The translations under genes and the position numbers were made by a program. 64,000 bases of DNA, taken from Panulirus ornatus (taxonomy: Eukaryota; Arthropoda; Malacostraca; Decapoda; Palinuridae). Below the pieces are notes generated by a model. It was not told where the DNA came from. It searched no databases and saw only the letters and a list, made by a program, of their open reading frames with translations. Positions within the stretch are counted from its first letter, which is position 1. Every line of letters begins with the position of its first letter. The stretch lies in NCBI RefSeq assembly GCF_036320965.1, contig NC_092249.1:12621931-12685930 (forward strand). The letters run 5' to 3'. Shown piece after piece: positions 1 to 19,598 of the stretch.

Positions 1-1683
1 TCCCAACTACCACAGTACTACACCCAGTATCAGGCTTCCCACACCACCACAGGGCTACTCCTAGTCTCAGGCTTCCCAAACCACCACAATGCTACACTCA
101 GTATCAGGCTTTCCCACACCACCACAATGCTACACCAGTATCAGGCTTCCACACCACCAGAGTACTACACCCAGTATCAGGCTTCCAACACCACCACAGT
201 ACTACACCCAGTATCAGGCTTCCTACACCACCACAGTTCTATACCCATTATCAGGCTTCCCACACTACACGTACTATACCAGTATCAGGCTTCCCACACA
301 CCACGTACACAGTATAGGCTTCCCACATACACAGTACTACACCCATATCAGCTTCCACACATACAGTACTACACCCAGTATCAGGCATCTCTCACCACCA
401 CAGTCCTACACCCACTATCAGGCTTCCCACACCACCACAATGCTACACCCATTATGAGGTTTCCCACACCATCACAATGCTACACCCAGTATCATGCATC
501 CCATACCACCACTGTATTAAATCCTGCATCAGGCTTCCCGAACCACAACAGTACTACACACAGTATCAGGCTTCCCACACCACCACAGTACTACACCCAG
601 TATCAGGCTTCACATACTAACACAATGCTACAACCGGTATCAGGCTTCACATACTGCCATAGTACTACACCCAGTATCAAGCTTCCCACACTACCACAGC
701 ACTACACCCAATATCAGGCCTCCCACACTACCACAGTACTACACAGTATCAGGCTTTCCACACCACCACAATGCTACACCCATTTTCAGGCTTCCACACC
801 ACCACAATACAAAACACAGTATCAGGCTTCCCATACCACCACAGTACTGCATCCAGTATCAGGCTTCCCACACCACCACAGTACTACTCTCAGTATCAGG
901 CTTCCCACACTACCACAGTACTACTCTCAGTATCAGGCTTCCCACACCACCACAGTATTACACTTAGTATCAGGCTTAACACAATACCAAAATACTACAC
1001 CCACTATCAGGCTTCACACACTACCACAGTATCACACCCAGTGATATGATTCCCACACCACCATATCAATACACCCATTATCAGGCTACCCACACCACCA
1101 CACTACTACACACAGTAATAGGCTTCACACACCACCACAGCTCTACATCCAGTATCAGGCTTCCCACATCACCACAATGCTACCCCAGTATCAAGCTTCC
1201 CACACCACTACAATGCTACAACCAGTATCAGGCTTCCACACTACCACAGTACTTCACCGAGTATCATGCATCTTACACTAATACAGTACTACACCCACTA
1301 TCAGGCTTCCCACACAATCACAGTACTACACTCAGTATCAGGCTTCCCACACCAACACAGTACTACACCCAAACTACCAAATTACTACAAGCGGTATCAA
1401 GCTTCCCATACTGCCATAATACTACACATAGTTTCAGGCTTTCCACACTAACACAATGCTACAGCCAGTATCAGGCTTTCCACACCACCAGAGTACTCCA
1501 CCCAGTGTCATGCTTCTCACACTACCACAATACTACACACAGTATCAGGCTTCCCACATCACCACAGCACTACACCTAGTATCAGACTTCCCACACCACC
1601 ACGGTAGGACACCCTTTATCAGGCTTCCCAAACTACCAGAGAACTACACCCAGTATCAGGCTTCCCACAATACCAGAGTACTA

Positions 1684-3757
1684 CACCCAGTATCAGGCTT
1701 CCCACACTACAACAGTACTACAATGTATCAGGCTCCCTACACTACCACAGTGCTATTAGGCTTCTCACACCACCAAAATGCGACACTCAGTTTCAGGCTT
1801 TCCTCACCACCACAATGCTACACCCAGTATCAGTCTTCACATACCACCAGTGTACTCCACCCAGTATCAGGCTTCCCACACTAATGCAGCACTACACTCA
1901 GTATCAGGCTTCCAACACCATCACAGTACTACACCCAGTTTCAGACTTTCTACACCACCACTATGCTACACCCAGTATCAGGCTTCCCACACCACCACAA
2001 TGCTACACCCAGTATCTGGCTTCACACACCATCACAGTACTACAACCAGTATAAGGCTTCCCACACTAATACAATGCTACACTCAGAAACAGGCTTTCCA
2101 CCCCATCATAGAACTACACCCAATATCAGGCTTCCTATCCCACCGCAATGTTACACCCATTATCATGCTTCCCACGCCACCACAATGCCGCACTCAGTAT
2201 CAGGCTTCCCATACCACGATACTACACCCAGTATCAGGCTTCCCACACCACCACAGTAATACACCTAGCATCAGGCTTCCTACACCACCACAGTACTACA
2301 CCCAGCATCAGACTTCCCACATTACCACAGTACTACACCCAGTATTAGGCTTCCCACACTACCACAGTACTACACAGTATCAGGCTTCCCACATTACCAC
2401 AGTACTACACCTAATATCAGGCTTCCCACACCACCACACTAATACACCCAGTATTAGGCTTCCCACACCACGACAATGCTACACCCAGTATCAGGCTTCA
2501 CACACCACCACAGTAGTACACCCACTATCAGGCTTCAAACACTAATACAGTACTACACCCAGTATCAGGCTTCTGACACCATCACAGTACTAAACCAAGT
2601 GTAAGGCATCCCACACCACCACAATGGTACACCCATTATCAGGCTTCCCACACCACCACAATGCTACACCTATTATCAGGCTTCCCACACCACCACAATG
2701 TTACACCCAGTATCAGGCTTCCCACACCACCACAGTACCACACCCAGTATCAAGCTTCCAACATCACCACGGCATTACACCCAGTATCAGGCTTTCCACA
2801 TCACCATAGTATTACGCCCAGTATCAGACTTCCCACACTACCACAGTACTACACCAGGTATCAGGCTTCCCATACAACTACAATGCTACAACCGGTATCA
2901 GACTTCCCATACCACCACAGTACTACACCCAGATCAAGTTCCCACACTATCACAGTACTACACCAAGTATCAGGCTTCCCACACTACCACAGTACTACAC
3001 AGTATCAGGCTTCCAAAACTATCACAGTAGTAAACCCTGTATGAGGCTTCACACACCACCACAATGCTACATCTAGTATCAGGCTTCCCACATTAATACA
3101 GTACTACCCCAAGTATCATTCTTCTCACACCATCACAGTACTACACCCATTATCACGCTTCCTACACCACCACAATGCAACACTCATTATCAGGCTTCCC
3201 ACACCACCACAATCCTAAACCCACTATCAGGCTTCCCATACTAGCACAGTACTACATCCAGTATCAGGCCTCCCACACCACCGCAATTTTACACCCAGTA
3301 TCAGGCTTCCCACACCAACATAGTAGTACATCCAGTATCAGGTTTCCCACATCACCACAGTACTACACCCTGTATCAGGTTTCACAAACAGCCACAGTTC
3401 TACACATAGTATCGGGCTTCCCACACTACCACAGTACTACACCCAGTATCAGGATTCCCACACTACCAGAGTACTACACAGTATCAGGCTTCCCACACTA
3501 CCACAGTACGACACCCAGTATCAGGCATCCTACACCACCACAATGCTATACCACAGTATCAGGCTTCCCAAACCACCACAATGCTACACCCAGTATCTGG
3601 CTTCACACAGCACCGCAGTACTACACCCAGTATCAGGCTTCCCATACTAATACAGTGCTACACCCAGTAACAGGCTTCCCACCCATTCACAGAACTACAA
3701 CCAGTTTCAGGCTTCCCATACCACCAGAATGCCACACCCAGTATCAGGCTTCCCACA
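1684..3757. repeat. Higher-order block in 37 bp array, copy 1
   Basis: Positions 1684-3204 match 3734-5254 at an offset of 2050-2051 bp (a one-base deletion near 4290 changes the offset). Positions 3485-3757 match 5241-5513 at an offset of about 1756. The simplest reading is a tandem duplication of about 2.05 kb followed by loss of about 294 bp (eight monomers) from the second block, so 3205-3484 has no partner. Private monomer variants are shared in order, so this is block duplication and not chance monomer similarity. Confidence 0.9.
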
Positions 3758-5513
3758 CTACAACAGTACTACAATGTATCAGGCTTCCTACACTACCACA
3801 GTGCTATTAGGCTTCTCACACCACCAAAATACGACACTCAGTTTCAGGCTTTCCTCACCACCACAATGCTGCACCCAGTATCAGTCTTCACATACCACCA
3901 GTGTACTCCACCCAGTATCAGGCTTCCCACACTAATGCAGTACTACACTCAGTATCAGGCTTCCAACACCATCACAGTACTACACCCAGTTTCAGACTTT
4001 CTACGCCACCACTATGCTACACCCAGTATCAGGCTTCCCACACCACCACAATGCTACACCCAGTATCTGGCTTCACACACCATCACAGTACTACAACCAG
4101 TATAAGGCTTCCCACACTAATACAATGCTACACTCAGAAACAGGCTTTCCACCCCATCATAGAACTACACCCAATATCAGGCTTCCTATCCCACCGCAAT
4201 GTTACACCCATTATCATGCTTCCCACACCACCACAATGCCGCACTCAGTATCAGGCTTCCCATACCACGATACTACACCCAGTATCAGGCTTCCACACCA
4301 CCACAGTAATACACCTAGCATCAGGCTTCCTACACCACCACAGTACTACACCCAGCATCAGACTTCCCACATTACCACAGTACTACACCCAGTATTAGGC
4401 TTCCCACACTACCACAGTACTACACAGTATCAGGCTTCCCACATTACCACAGTACTACACCTAATATCAGGCTTCCCACACCACCACACTAATACACCCA
4501 GTATTAGGCTTCCCACACCACGACAATGCTACACCCAGTATCAGGCTTCACACACCACCACAGTAGTACACCCACTATCAGGCTTCAAACACTTATACAG
4601 TACTACACCCAGTATCAGGCTTCTGACACCATCACAGTACTAAACCAAGTGTAAGGCATCCCACACCACCACAATGGTACACCCATTATCAGGCTTCCCA
4701 CACCACCACAATGCTACACCTATTATCAGGCTTCCCACACCACCACAATGTTACACCCAGTATCAGGCTTCCCACACCACCACAGTACCACACCCAGTAT
4801 CAAGCTTCCAACATCACCACGGCATTACACCCAGTATCAGGCTTTCCACATCACCATAGTATTACGCCCAGTATCAGACTTCCCACACTACCACAGTACT
4901 ACACCAGGTATCAGGCTTCCCATACAACTACAATGCTACAACCGGTATCAGACTTCCCATACCACCACAGTACTACACCCAGATCAAGTTCCCACACTAT
5001 CACAGTACTACACCAAGTATCAGGCTTCCCACACTACCACAGTACTACACAGTATCAGGCTTCCAAAACTATCACAGTAGTAAACCCTGTATGAGGCTTC
5101 ACACACCACCACAATGCTACATCTAGTATCAGGCTTCCCACATTAATACAGTACTACCCCAAGTATCATTCTTCTCACACCATCACAGTACTACACCCAT
5201 TATCACGCTTCCTACACCACCACAATGCAACACTCATTATCAGGCTTCCCACACTACCACAGTACGACACCCAGTATCAGGCATCCTACACCACCACAAT
5301 GCTATACCACAGTATCAGGCTTCCCAAACCACCACAATGCTACACCCAGTATCTGGCTTCACACAGCACCGCAGTACTACACCCAGTATCAGGCTTCCCA
5401 TACTAATACAGTGCTACACCCAGTAACAGGCTTCCCACCCATTCACAGAACTACAACCAGTTTCAGGCTTCCCACACCACCAGAATGCCACACCCAGTAT
5501 CAGGCTTCCCACT
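3734..5513. repeat. Higher-order block in 37 bp array, copy 2
   Basis: Second copy of the block at 1684-3757. It follows the first copy's monomer order with scattered substitutions. It lacks the eight-monomer stretch present at 3205-3484. Flanking monomers outside the block do not show this ordered match, which places the edges within about one monomer. Confidence 0.88.
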
Positions 5514-7772
5514 CCACCACAGTACTACACCCAGTATCAGGCTTCCCACACCACCACAGTACTACACCCAGAATCAGGCTTCCCACACCACCACAGTACT
5601 ACACCCAGTATCAGGTTTCCCACAATACCACAGTACTACACCCGGTATCAAGCTTCCCACACTACCACGGTACTACACAGTATTAGGCTTCCCACATTAC
5701 CACAGTACTACACCCAATATCAGGCTTCCCACACCACCACAGTGCTACTTCTAGTATCAGGCTTCCCACACCACCACAATGCTACACCCAGTATCAGGCT
5801 TCACACACCACCACAGTATTACAGCTAGTATCAAGCTTCCCACACTAATACAGTACTACACCCATTATCAGCTTCCCTCACCATCACAGTACTACACCCA
5901 GTATCAGGCTTCCCACACCACCACAATGCTACACCCATTATTAGGCTTCCCACACCACCACAATGCTACACCCAGTATCATGCATCCTATACCACCACTG
6001 TACTACACCTTGAATCAGGCTTCCCACACCACCACAGTACTACACCCAATATCAGGCTTCCGGCACCAACACAGTACTACACCCAGTATCAGGCTTTCAA
6101 CACCACCATAGTAGTACACCCAGTGTCAGATTTCCCACAATACCACAGTACTATACCCAGTATCAGGCTTCCCACACAACCATCATGCTACAACCAGTAT
6201 CAGTCTTCCCATACTGCTACAGTACTACAACCAGTATCAAGCTTCCTACACTACCACAGCACTACACAGTATCAGGCTTCCCACACCACCACAATCCTAC
6301 ACACAGTATTAGGCTTAACACACCACCACAATGCTGCACCCAGTTTCAGGCTTCCTACACCACCACAATGCTACACCCAGTATCAGGCTTCACACACCGC
6401 CACAGTACTACACCCAGTATCAGGCTTCCCTCACTAATATAGTACTACACCCAGTATCAGGCTTCCCACCCCATCACAGTACTACTCCCAGTTTCAGGCA
6501 TCCCATACCACCACATTGTTACACCCATTATCAGGCTTCCCACACCACCACAGTACTACACCCAGTATCAGGCTACTTACAATAATACAGTACTACACCC
6601 AGTATCGGGTTTCCCACACTACTACGGTACTACACAGTATCAGGCTTCCCACACCACCACAATGCTACACCCAGTATCATGCATCCCATACCACCACTTT
6701 ACTACACCCTGCATCAGGCTTCCCACACTACCACAATACTAGACCCAGTATCAGGCTTCCCACACCACCACAGTACTAAACCCAGTATCAGGCTTCCCAA
6801 ACCACCACAATACTACACCCAGTATCAGATTTCCCATACTACCATACTACTACACCCAGTATCAGGCTTCCCACACAACCACAATGCTACAACCGGTATC
6901 AGGTTTCCCATACTGCCACAGTACTACACCCAGTATCAAGCTTTCCACACTATCACAGTACTACACTCAATATCAGGCTTCCCACACTACCACAGTACTA
7001 CACAGTATCAGGCTTCCAACACCACCACAGTACTCCACCCAGTATTAGGCTTAACACACCACCACAATGCTACACCCAGTTTCAGGCTTCCCACTCCACC
7101 ACAATGCTACACGAAGTATCAGGCTTCACACACCGCCACAGTACTACACCCAGTATTAGGCTTCCCTCACTAATACAGTACTACTCCCAGTATAAGGGTT
7201 CCCACACCATCACAGTACTACACCCAGTTTCAAGCTTCCCACACCACCACAATGCCACACTCAGTATCAGGCTTCCCACACCACCACAATGCTACACCCA
7301 GTATCATGCATCCCATACCACCACTGTACTACACCCTGTATCAGGCTTCCCACACTACCACAGTACTACACCCAGTATCAGGCTTCCCACACCACCACAG
7401 TACGACACCCAGTATCAGATTTCTCACACTACGATATTACTACACCCAGTATCAGGCTTCCCTCACAACCACAATGCTATAACCGGTATAAGGTTTCCCA
7501 TACTGCCACAGTACTACACCCAGTATCAAGCTTCTCACACTATCACTGTTCAACACCCAATATCAGGCTTCCCACACCACCACAGTACTAAACCCAGTAT
7601 TAGGTTTGACACCACCACAATGCTACACTCAGTTTCAGGCTTCCCACAACACCACAATGCTACACACAGTATCAGGCTTCATACACCGCCACAGTATTAC
7701 ACCCAGTATTAGGCTTAACTTACTAATACAGTACTATACCCAGTATCAGGCTTCCCACACCATCACAGTACT

Positions 7773-7808
7773 GTTGGGATATGACCGGTGTAGACCCCGT
7801 TGATCACC
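7773..7808. repeat. 36 bp direct repeat, left copy
   Basis: A 36 bp sequence starting GTTGGGATATGACCGG and ending TCACC follows the 37 bp array directly. It recurs at 8075-8110 with three mismatches. The two copies bracket a 266 bp stretch containing a tRNA-like SINE. They are too long for a usual target-site duplication and may be ends of an older element or a local duplication. Confidence 0.8.
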
Positions 7809-7836
7809 AACGTGAGACGAAGGGTATTCGAGTACA

Positions 7837-7972
7837 TAGTATTCAAATAGTTATTTCCTATTAGTATTCGAATAGTTATTTCCTATTAGCCAGTCCCATA
7901 GCCTAGCGGTTAGCATTCCCGCCTCTTGCACAGTGGTCCCGGGTTCGATCCTGGCTGTTAGAGGTTTGTATG
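7837..7972 (+). mobile_element. tRNA-like SINE, copy 1
   Basis: The element opens with a 24-25 bp motif (TAGTATTCRAATAGTTATTT...) present twice in tandem at 7837-7860 and 7862-7885. A tRNA-like head follows, with an A-box-like TAGCCTAGCGGT at 7899-7910 and a B-box-like GGTTCGATCC near 7942-7951, the two internal RNA polymerase III signals. It ends with GTTTGTATG. The tRNA fold is degenerate (the T arm can pair; the acceptor stem does not), so this is not a working tRNA gene and I cannot name the parent tRNA. A second copy lies at 11639-11748. No body shared with a LINE is visible. Confidence 0.75.
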
Positions 7973-8074
7973 TTCTATGAAGGTGCGCGTTTCTATGCAC
8001 TATGTTCGTATTCATATACCTCCGCGTTGTACAGTTAGGTTCGGTAAAATGCTATCTGCTTGCTATGTGCGCCT
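7973..8074. other. Unassigned spacer
   Basis: About 100 bp of low-copy sequence lies between the SINE and the right 36 bp direct repeat. I see no coding, RNA or repeat signature in it. Confidence 0.5.
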
Positions 8075-8110
8075 GTTGGGAAATGACCGGTGTAGACTCC
8101 GTTGCTCACC
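8075..8110. repeat. 36 bp direct repeat, right copy
   Basis: Partner of 7773-7808 with three substitutions. The first base of the plus-strand LINE (TATCCCTGGGG, 8111) follows it directly, so the LINE may have inserted at or next to this repeat. Confidence 0.8.
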
Positions 8111-11100
8111 TATCCCTGGGGATAGGGGACAAAGAATACTTCCCACGCATTCCTCACGTGTCGTAGAAGGCGACTAAGGGGGACGGGAGCGGGGGGGCCA
8201 GAAACCCTCCCCTCCTTGTATTTTAACTTTCTAAAAGGGGAAACAGAAGAAGGAGTCACGCGAGGAGTGCTCATCCTCCTCGAAGGCTCAGATTGGGGTG
8301 TCTAAATGTGTGTGGATGGGATGTAACCAACATGAGAAAAAAGGAGAGATAGGTAGTATGTTTGAGGAAAGGAACCTGGATATTTTGACTCTGAGTGAAA
8401 CGAAGCTCAAGGGTAAAGGGGAAGAGTGGTTTGGGAATGTCTTGGGAGTAAAGTCAGGGGTTAGTGATAGGACAAGAGCAAGGGAAGGAGTAGCACTACT
8501 CCTGAAACAGGAGTTGTGGGAGTATGTGATAGAGTGTAAGAAAGTAAATTCTAGATTGATATGGGTAAAACTGAAATTTGATGGAGAGAGATGGGTGATT
8601 ATTGGTGCATATGCACCTGGGCATGAGAAGAAAGATCATGAAAGGCAAGTGTTTTGGGAGCAGCTGAATGAGTGTGTTAGTGGTTTTGATGCACAAGACC
8701 GGGTTATAGTGATGGGTGATTTGAAGTCAAAGGTGAGTAATGTGGCAGTTGAGGGAATAATTGGCATACATGGGGGGTTCAGTGTTGTAAATGGAAATGG
8801 TGAAGAGCTTGTAGATTTATGTGCTGAAAAAGAACTGGTGATTGGGAATACCTGGTTGAAAAAGCGACATATACTTAAGTGTACGTATGTATGTAGGAGA
8901 GATGGCCAGAGAGCGTTATTGGATTACGTGTTAATTGATAGGCGCGCGAAAGAGAGACTTTTGGATGTTACGAAAGAGAGACTTTTGGATGTTAATGTGC
9001 TGAGAGGTGCAACTGGAGGGATGTCTGATCATTATCTTGTGGAGGCGAAGGTGAAGATTTGTATGGGTTTTCTGAAAAGAAGACAGAATGTTGGGGTGAA
9101 GAGAGTGGTGAGAGTAAGTGAGCTTGGGAAGGAGACTTGTGTGAGGAAGTACCAGGAGAGACTGAGTACAGAGTGGAAAAAGGTGAGAACAAAGGAGGTA
9201 TGGGGAGTGGGGGAGGAATGGGATGTATTTAGGGAATCAGTGATGGCTTGCGCAAAAGATGCTTGTGGCATGAGAAGAGTGGGAGGTGGGTTGATTGGAA
9301 AGGGTAGTGAGTGGTGGAATGAAGAAGTAAGATTATTAGTGAAAGAGAAGAGAGAGGCATTTGGATGGTTTTTGCAGGGAAATAATGCAAATGAGTGGGA
9401 GAGGTATAAAAGAAAGAGGCAGGAGGTCAAGAGAAAGGTGCAAGAGGTGAAAGGGAGGTTAAATGAGAGTTGGGGTGAGAGAGTATCATTAAATTTTAAG
9501 GAGAATAAAAAGATATTTTGGAAGGAGGTAAATAAAGTGCGTAAGATAAGGGAGTAAATGGGAACTTCAGTGAAGGGCGTAAATGGGGAGGTGATAACAA
9601 GTAGTGGTGATGTGAGAAGGAGGTGGATTGAGTATTTTGAAGGTTTGTTGAATGTGTTTGATGATAGAGTGGCAGATATAGGGTGTTTTGATCGAGGTGG
9701 TGTGCGAAGTGAGAGGGTTAGGGAAAATGATTTGGTAAACAGAGAAGAGGTAGTAAAAGCTTTGCGGAAGATGAAAGCCGGCAAGGCAGCAGGTTTGGAT
9801 GGTATTGCAAAAAAAGGGGGTGACTGTATTGTTGACTGGTTGGTAAGGTTATTTAATGTATGTATGATTCATGGTGAGGTGCCTGAGAATTGGCGGAATG
9901 CTTGCATAGTGCCATTGTACAAAGGCAAAAGGGACAAAGGTGAGTGCTCAAATTACAGAGGTATAAGTTTGTTGAGTATTCCTGGTAAATTATATGGGAG
10001 GGTATTGATTGAGAGGGTGAAGGCATGTACAGAGCATCAGATTGGGGAAGAGCAGTGTGGTTTCAGAAGTGGTAGAGGATGTGTGGATCAGGTGTTTGCT
10101 TTGAAGAATGTATGTGAGAAATACTTAGAAAAGCAAATGGATTTGTATGTAGCATTTATGGATCTGGAGAAGGCATATGATAGAGTTGATAGAGATGCTC
10201 TGTGGAAGGTATTAAGAATATATGGTGTGGGAGGCAAGTTGTTAGAAACAATGAAAAGTTTTTATCGAGGATGTGTACTTGTAGGAAGAGAGGAAAGTGA
10301 TTGGTTCTCGGTGAATGTAGGTTTGCGGCAGGGGTGTTCGATGTCTCCATGGTTGTTTAATTTGTTTATGGATGGGGTTGTTAGGGAGGTGAATACAAGA
10401 GTTTTGGAACAAGTATGCAGTCTGCTTTGGATGAGAGAGCTGATTCATTTGAGAAATTGAAGAAGCTGGTGACTGAGTTTGGTAAAGTGTGTGAAAGAAG
10501 AAAGTTAAGAGTAAATATGAATAAGAGCAAAGTTATTAGGTACAGTAGGGTTGAGGGTCAAGTCAATTGGGAGGTAAGTTTGAATGGAGAAAAACTGGAG
10601 GAAGTTAAGTGTTTTAGATATCTGGGAGTGGATCTGGCAGCGGATGGAACTATGGAAGCGGAAGTGAATCATAGGGTGGGGGAGGAGGCGAAAATTCTGG
10701 GAGCCTTGTAGAATGTTTGGAAGTCGAGAACATTATCTCGGAAAGCAAAAATGGGTATGTTTGAAGGAATAGTGGTTCCAACAATGTTGTATGGTTGCGA
10801 GGCGTGGGCTATGGATAGAGTTGTGCGCAGGAGGGTGGATATGCTGGAAATGAGATGTTTGAGGACAATATGTGGTGTGAGGTGCTTTGACCGAGTAAGT
10901 AATGTAAGGGTAAGAGAGATGTGTGAAAATGAAAATAGTGTAGTTGAGAGAGCAGAAGAGGGTGTTTTAAAATGGTTTGGTCACATGGAGAGAATGAGTG
11001 AGGAAAGATTGACCAAGAGGATATATGTGTCAGAGGTGTAGGGAACGAGGAGAAGTGGGAGACTAAATTGGAGGTGGAAAGATGGAGTGAAAAAGATGTT

Positions 11101-11638
11101 GAGTGATCGGGGACTGAACATGCAGGAGGGTGAAAGGCGTGCAAGGAATAGAGTGAATTGGATCGATGTGGTATACCGGGTCGACGTGCTGTCAGTGGAT
11201 TGAACCAGGGCATGTGAAGCGTCTGTGGTAAACCATGGAAAGTACTCTGGGGCTTGGATGTGGAAAGGGAGCTGTGGTTTCGGTGCATTATTACATGACA
11301 GCTAGAAACTGAGTGTGAACGAATGGGGCCTTTGTTGTCTTTTCCTAGCGTTACCTCGCACACGTGAGGGGGGAGGGGGATGTTATTCCATATGTGGCGA
11401 GTTGGCGATGGGAAGAGATAAAGGTAGACAGTATGAATTATGTACATGTGTATATATGTATATGTCTGTGTGTGTATATATATATGTGTACATTGAGATG
11501 TATAGGTATGTATATTTGCGTGTGTGGACGTATGTATATACATGTGTATGGGGGTGGGTTGGGCCATTCTTTCGTCTGTTTCCTTGCGATACCTCGCTAA
11601 TCCGGGAGACAGCGACAAAGCAAAATAATGAAATAAAA
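8111..11638 (+). mobile_element. RTE-type LINE copy 1, full length
   Basis: The only copy here with both termini in one orientation and no (TA)n at either end. It starts with the 14 bp palindrome TATCCCTGGGGATA, has a ~125 bp 5' leader, one long coding region (to about 11180), and a ~440 bp long-type 3' UTR. That UTR carries two CTCGC-containing motifs near 11345 and 11590 and ends in an AATGAAATAAAA tail. At 3528 bp it defines the element's length. No target duplication is evident, but SINE copies lie on both sides. Assignment to the RTE clade rests on the single frame, AP-like endonuclease, RT and the [14 protein letters not shown] C-terminus without RNase H; another APE-type clade is possible. 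Confidence 0.9.
8236..11180 (+). pseudogene. LINE endonuclease-RT protein, dead copy
   Basis: Relic of the element's single protein, whose endonuclease nicks the target and whose RT copies the element RNA at the nick. The start codon seen in better copies (MGNRRR...) is AGG here at 8236-8238. A 5 bp repeat (GGATG twice, near 8322) shifts frame, and an open segment then runs to a stop at 9555-9557 where other copies have CAA. Visible endonuclease motifs are LSETKLKG, GAYAPGH and MSDH; GDLNAK has become GDLKSK, losing the usual Asn. In the RT, an in-frame loss removes VEFI near 9807, an 8 bp deletion near 10409 shifts frame, and a 48 bp deletion near 10440 removes the FADD active-site motif. 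Further stops lie at 10709 and 11039. It cannot encode active enzyme. Confidence 0.92.
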
Positions 11639-11746
11639 AGTATTCGAATAGTTATTTTCAATTAGCCAGGCCCATAGCCTAACGGTTAGCATTCCCGCCC
11701 CTTGTACAGGGGTCCCGGGTTCGATCTTGGCTGTTGGAGGTTTGTA

Positions 11747-11748
<2 letters not shown>
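11639..11748 (+). mobile_element. tRNA-like SINE, copy 2
   Basis: Matches copy 1 from AGTATTCGAATAG through the tRNA-like head to GTTTGTATG, with one unit of the 5' motif instead of two. The A-box-like segment is at about 11675-11687 and the B-box-like GGTTCGATCT at 11718-11727. The segment CCCC-TTGTACA-GGGG (around 11697-11712) can form an anticodon-like stem with a 7-base loop, but spacing to the T arm is not canonical. It directly follows the LINE tail and directly precedes a (TA)n tract, which may be its own tail. Confidence 0.75.

Positions 11749-11804
<56 letters not shown>
11749..11804. repeat. (TA)n tract
   Basis: A 56 bp uninterrupted AT dinucleotide tract separates the SINE end from the 3' end of the minus-strand LINE that follows. 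Confidence 0.95.

Positions 11805-15097
<3,293 letters not shown>

Positions 15098-15172
<75 letters not shown>
15098..15172. repeat. (TA)n tract
   Basis: A 75 bp AT tract between the broken 5' end of LINE copy 3 and the TTATTATATTATT-type tail of LINE copy 4. Confidence 0.95.

Positions 15173-19520
<4,348 letters not shown>

Positions 19521-19596
<76 letters not shown>
19521..19596. repeat. (TA)n tract
   Basis: A 76 bp AT tract following the poly(A) of LINE copy 5 and abutting the internal 3' break of LINE copy 6. Confidence 0.95.

Positions 19597-19598
<2 letters not shown>

Larger units (their letters stand above)
1..7772. repeat. Minisatellite, ~37 bp monomer
   Basis: A tandem array of roughly 210 monomers of about 37 bp runs in from the window's left edge and ends sharply at 7772. 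The monomer reads roughly CAGGCTTCCCACACCACCAC followed by AGTACTACACCCAGTAT. Monomers differ by substitutions and by short indels, often loss of CCC before AGTAT. Because 37 is not a multiple of 3, a + strand reading passes through all three phases and repeats every 111 bp as 37 residues. The usual monomer has no + strand stop in any phase, so long apparent reading frames are by-products. I see no promoter, splice signal or unique sequence in it. Its role is unknown; it may be an interstitial or pericentromeric minisatellite. Confidence 0.95.

Noticed and set aside
1..7800. Long plus-strand reading frames rich in S, T, H, P and Y
   Set aside because: They follow the 37 bp monomer through three phases, shift frame at indels and have no start context or unique domain. 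The monomer is simply stop-poor, so they are not genes.
7896..7966. Functional tRNA gene
   Set aside because: Only the A- and B-box-like segments and T arm are convincing. The acceptor stem does not pair and the same sequence recurs as a SINE head.
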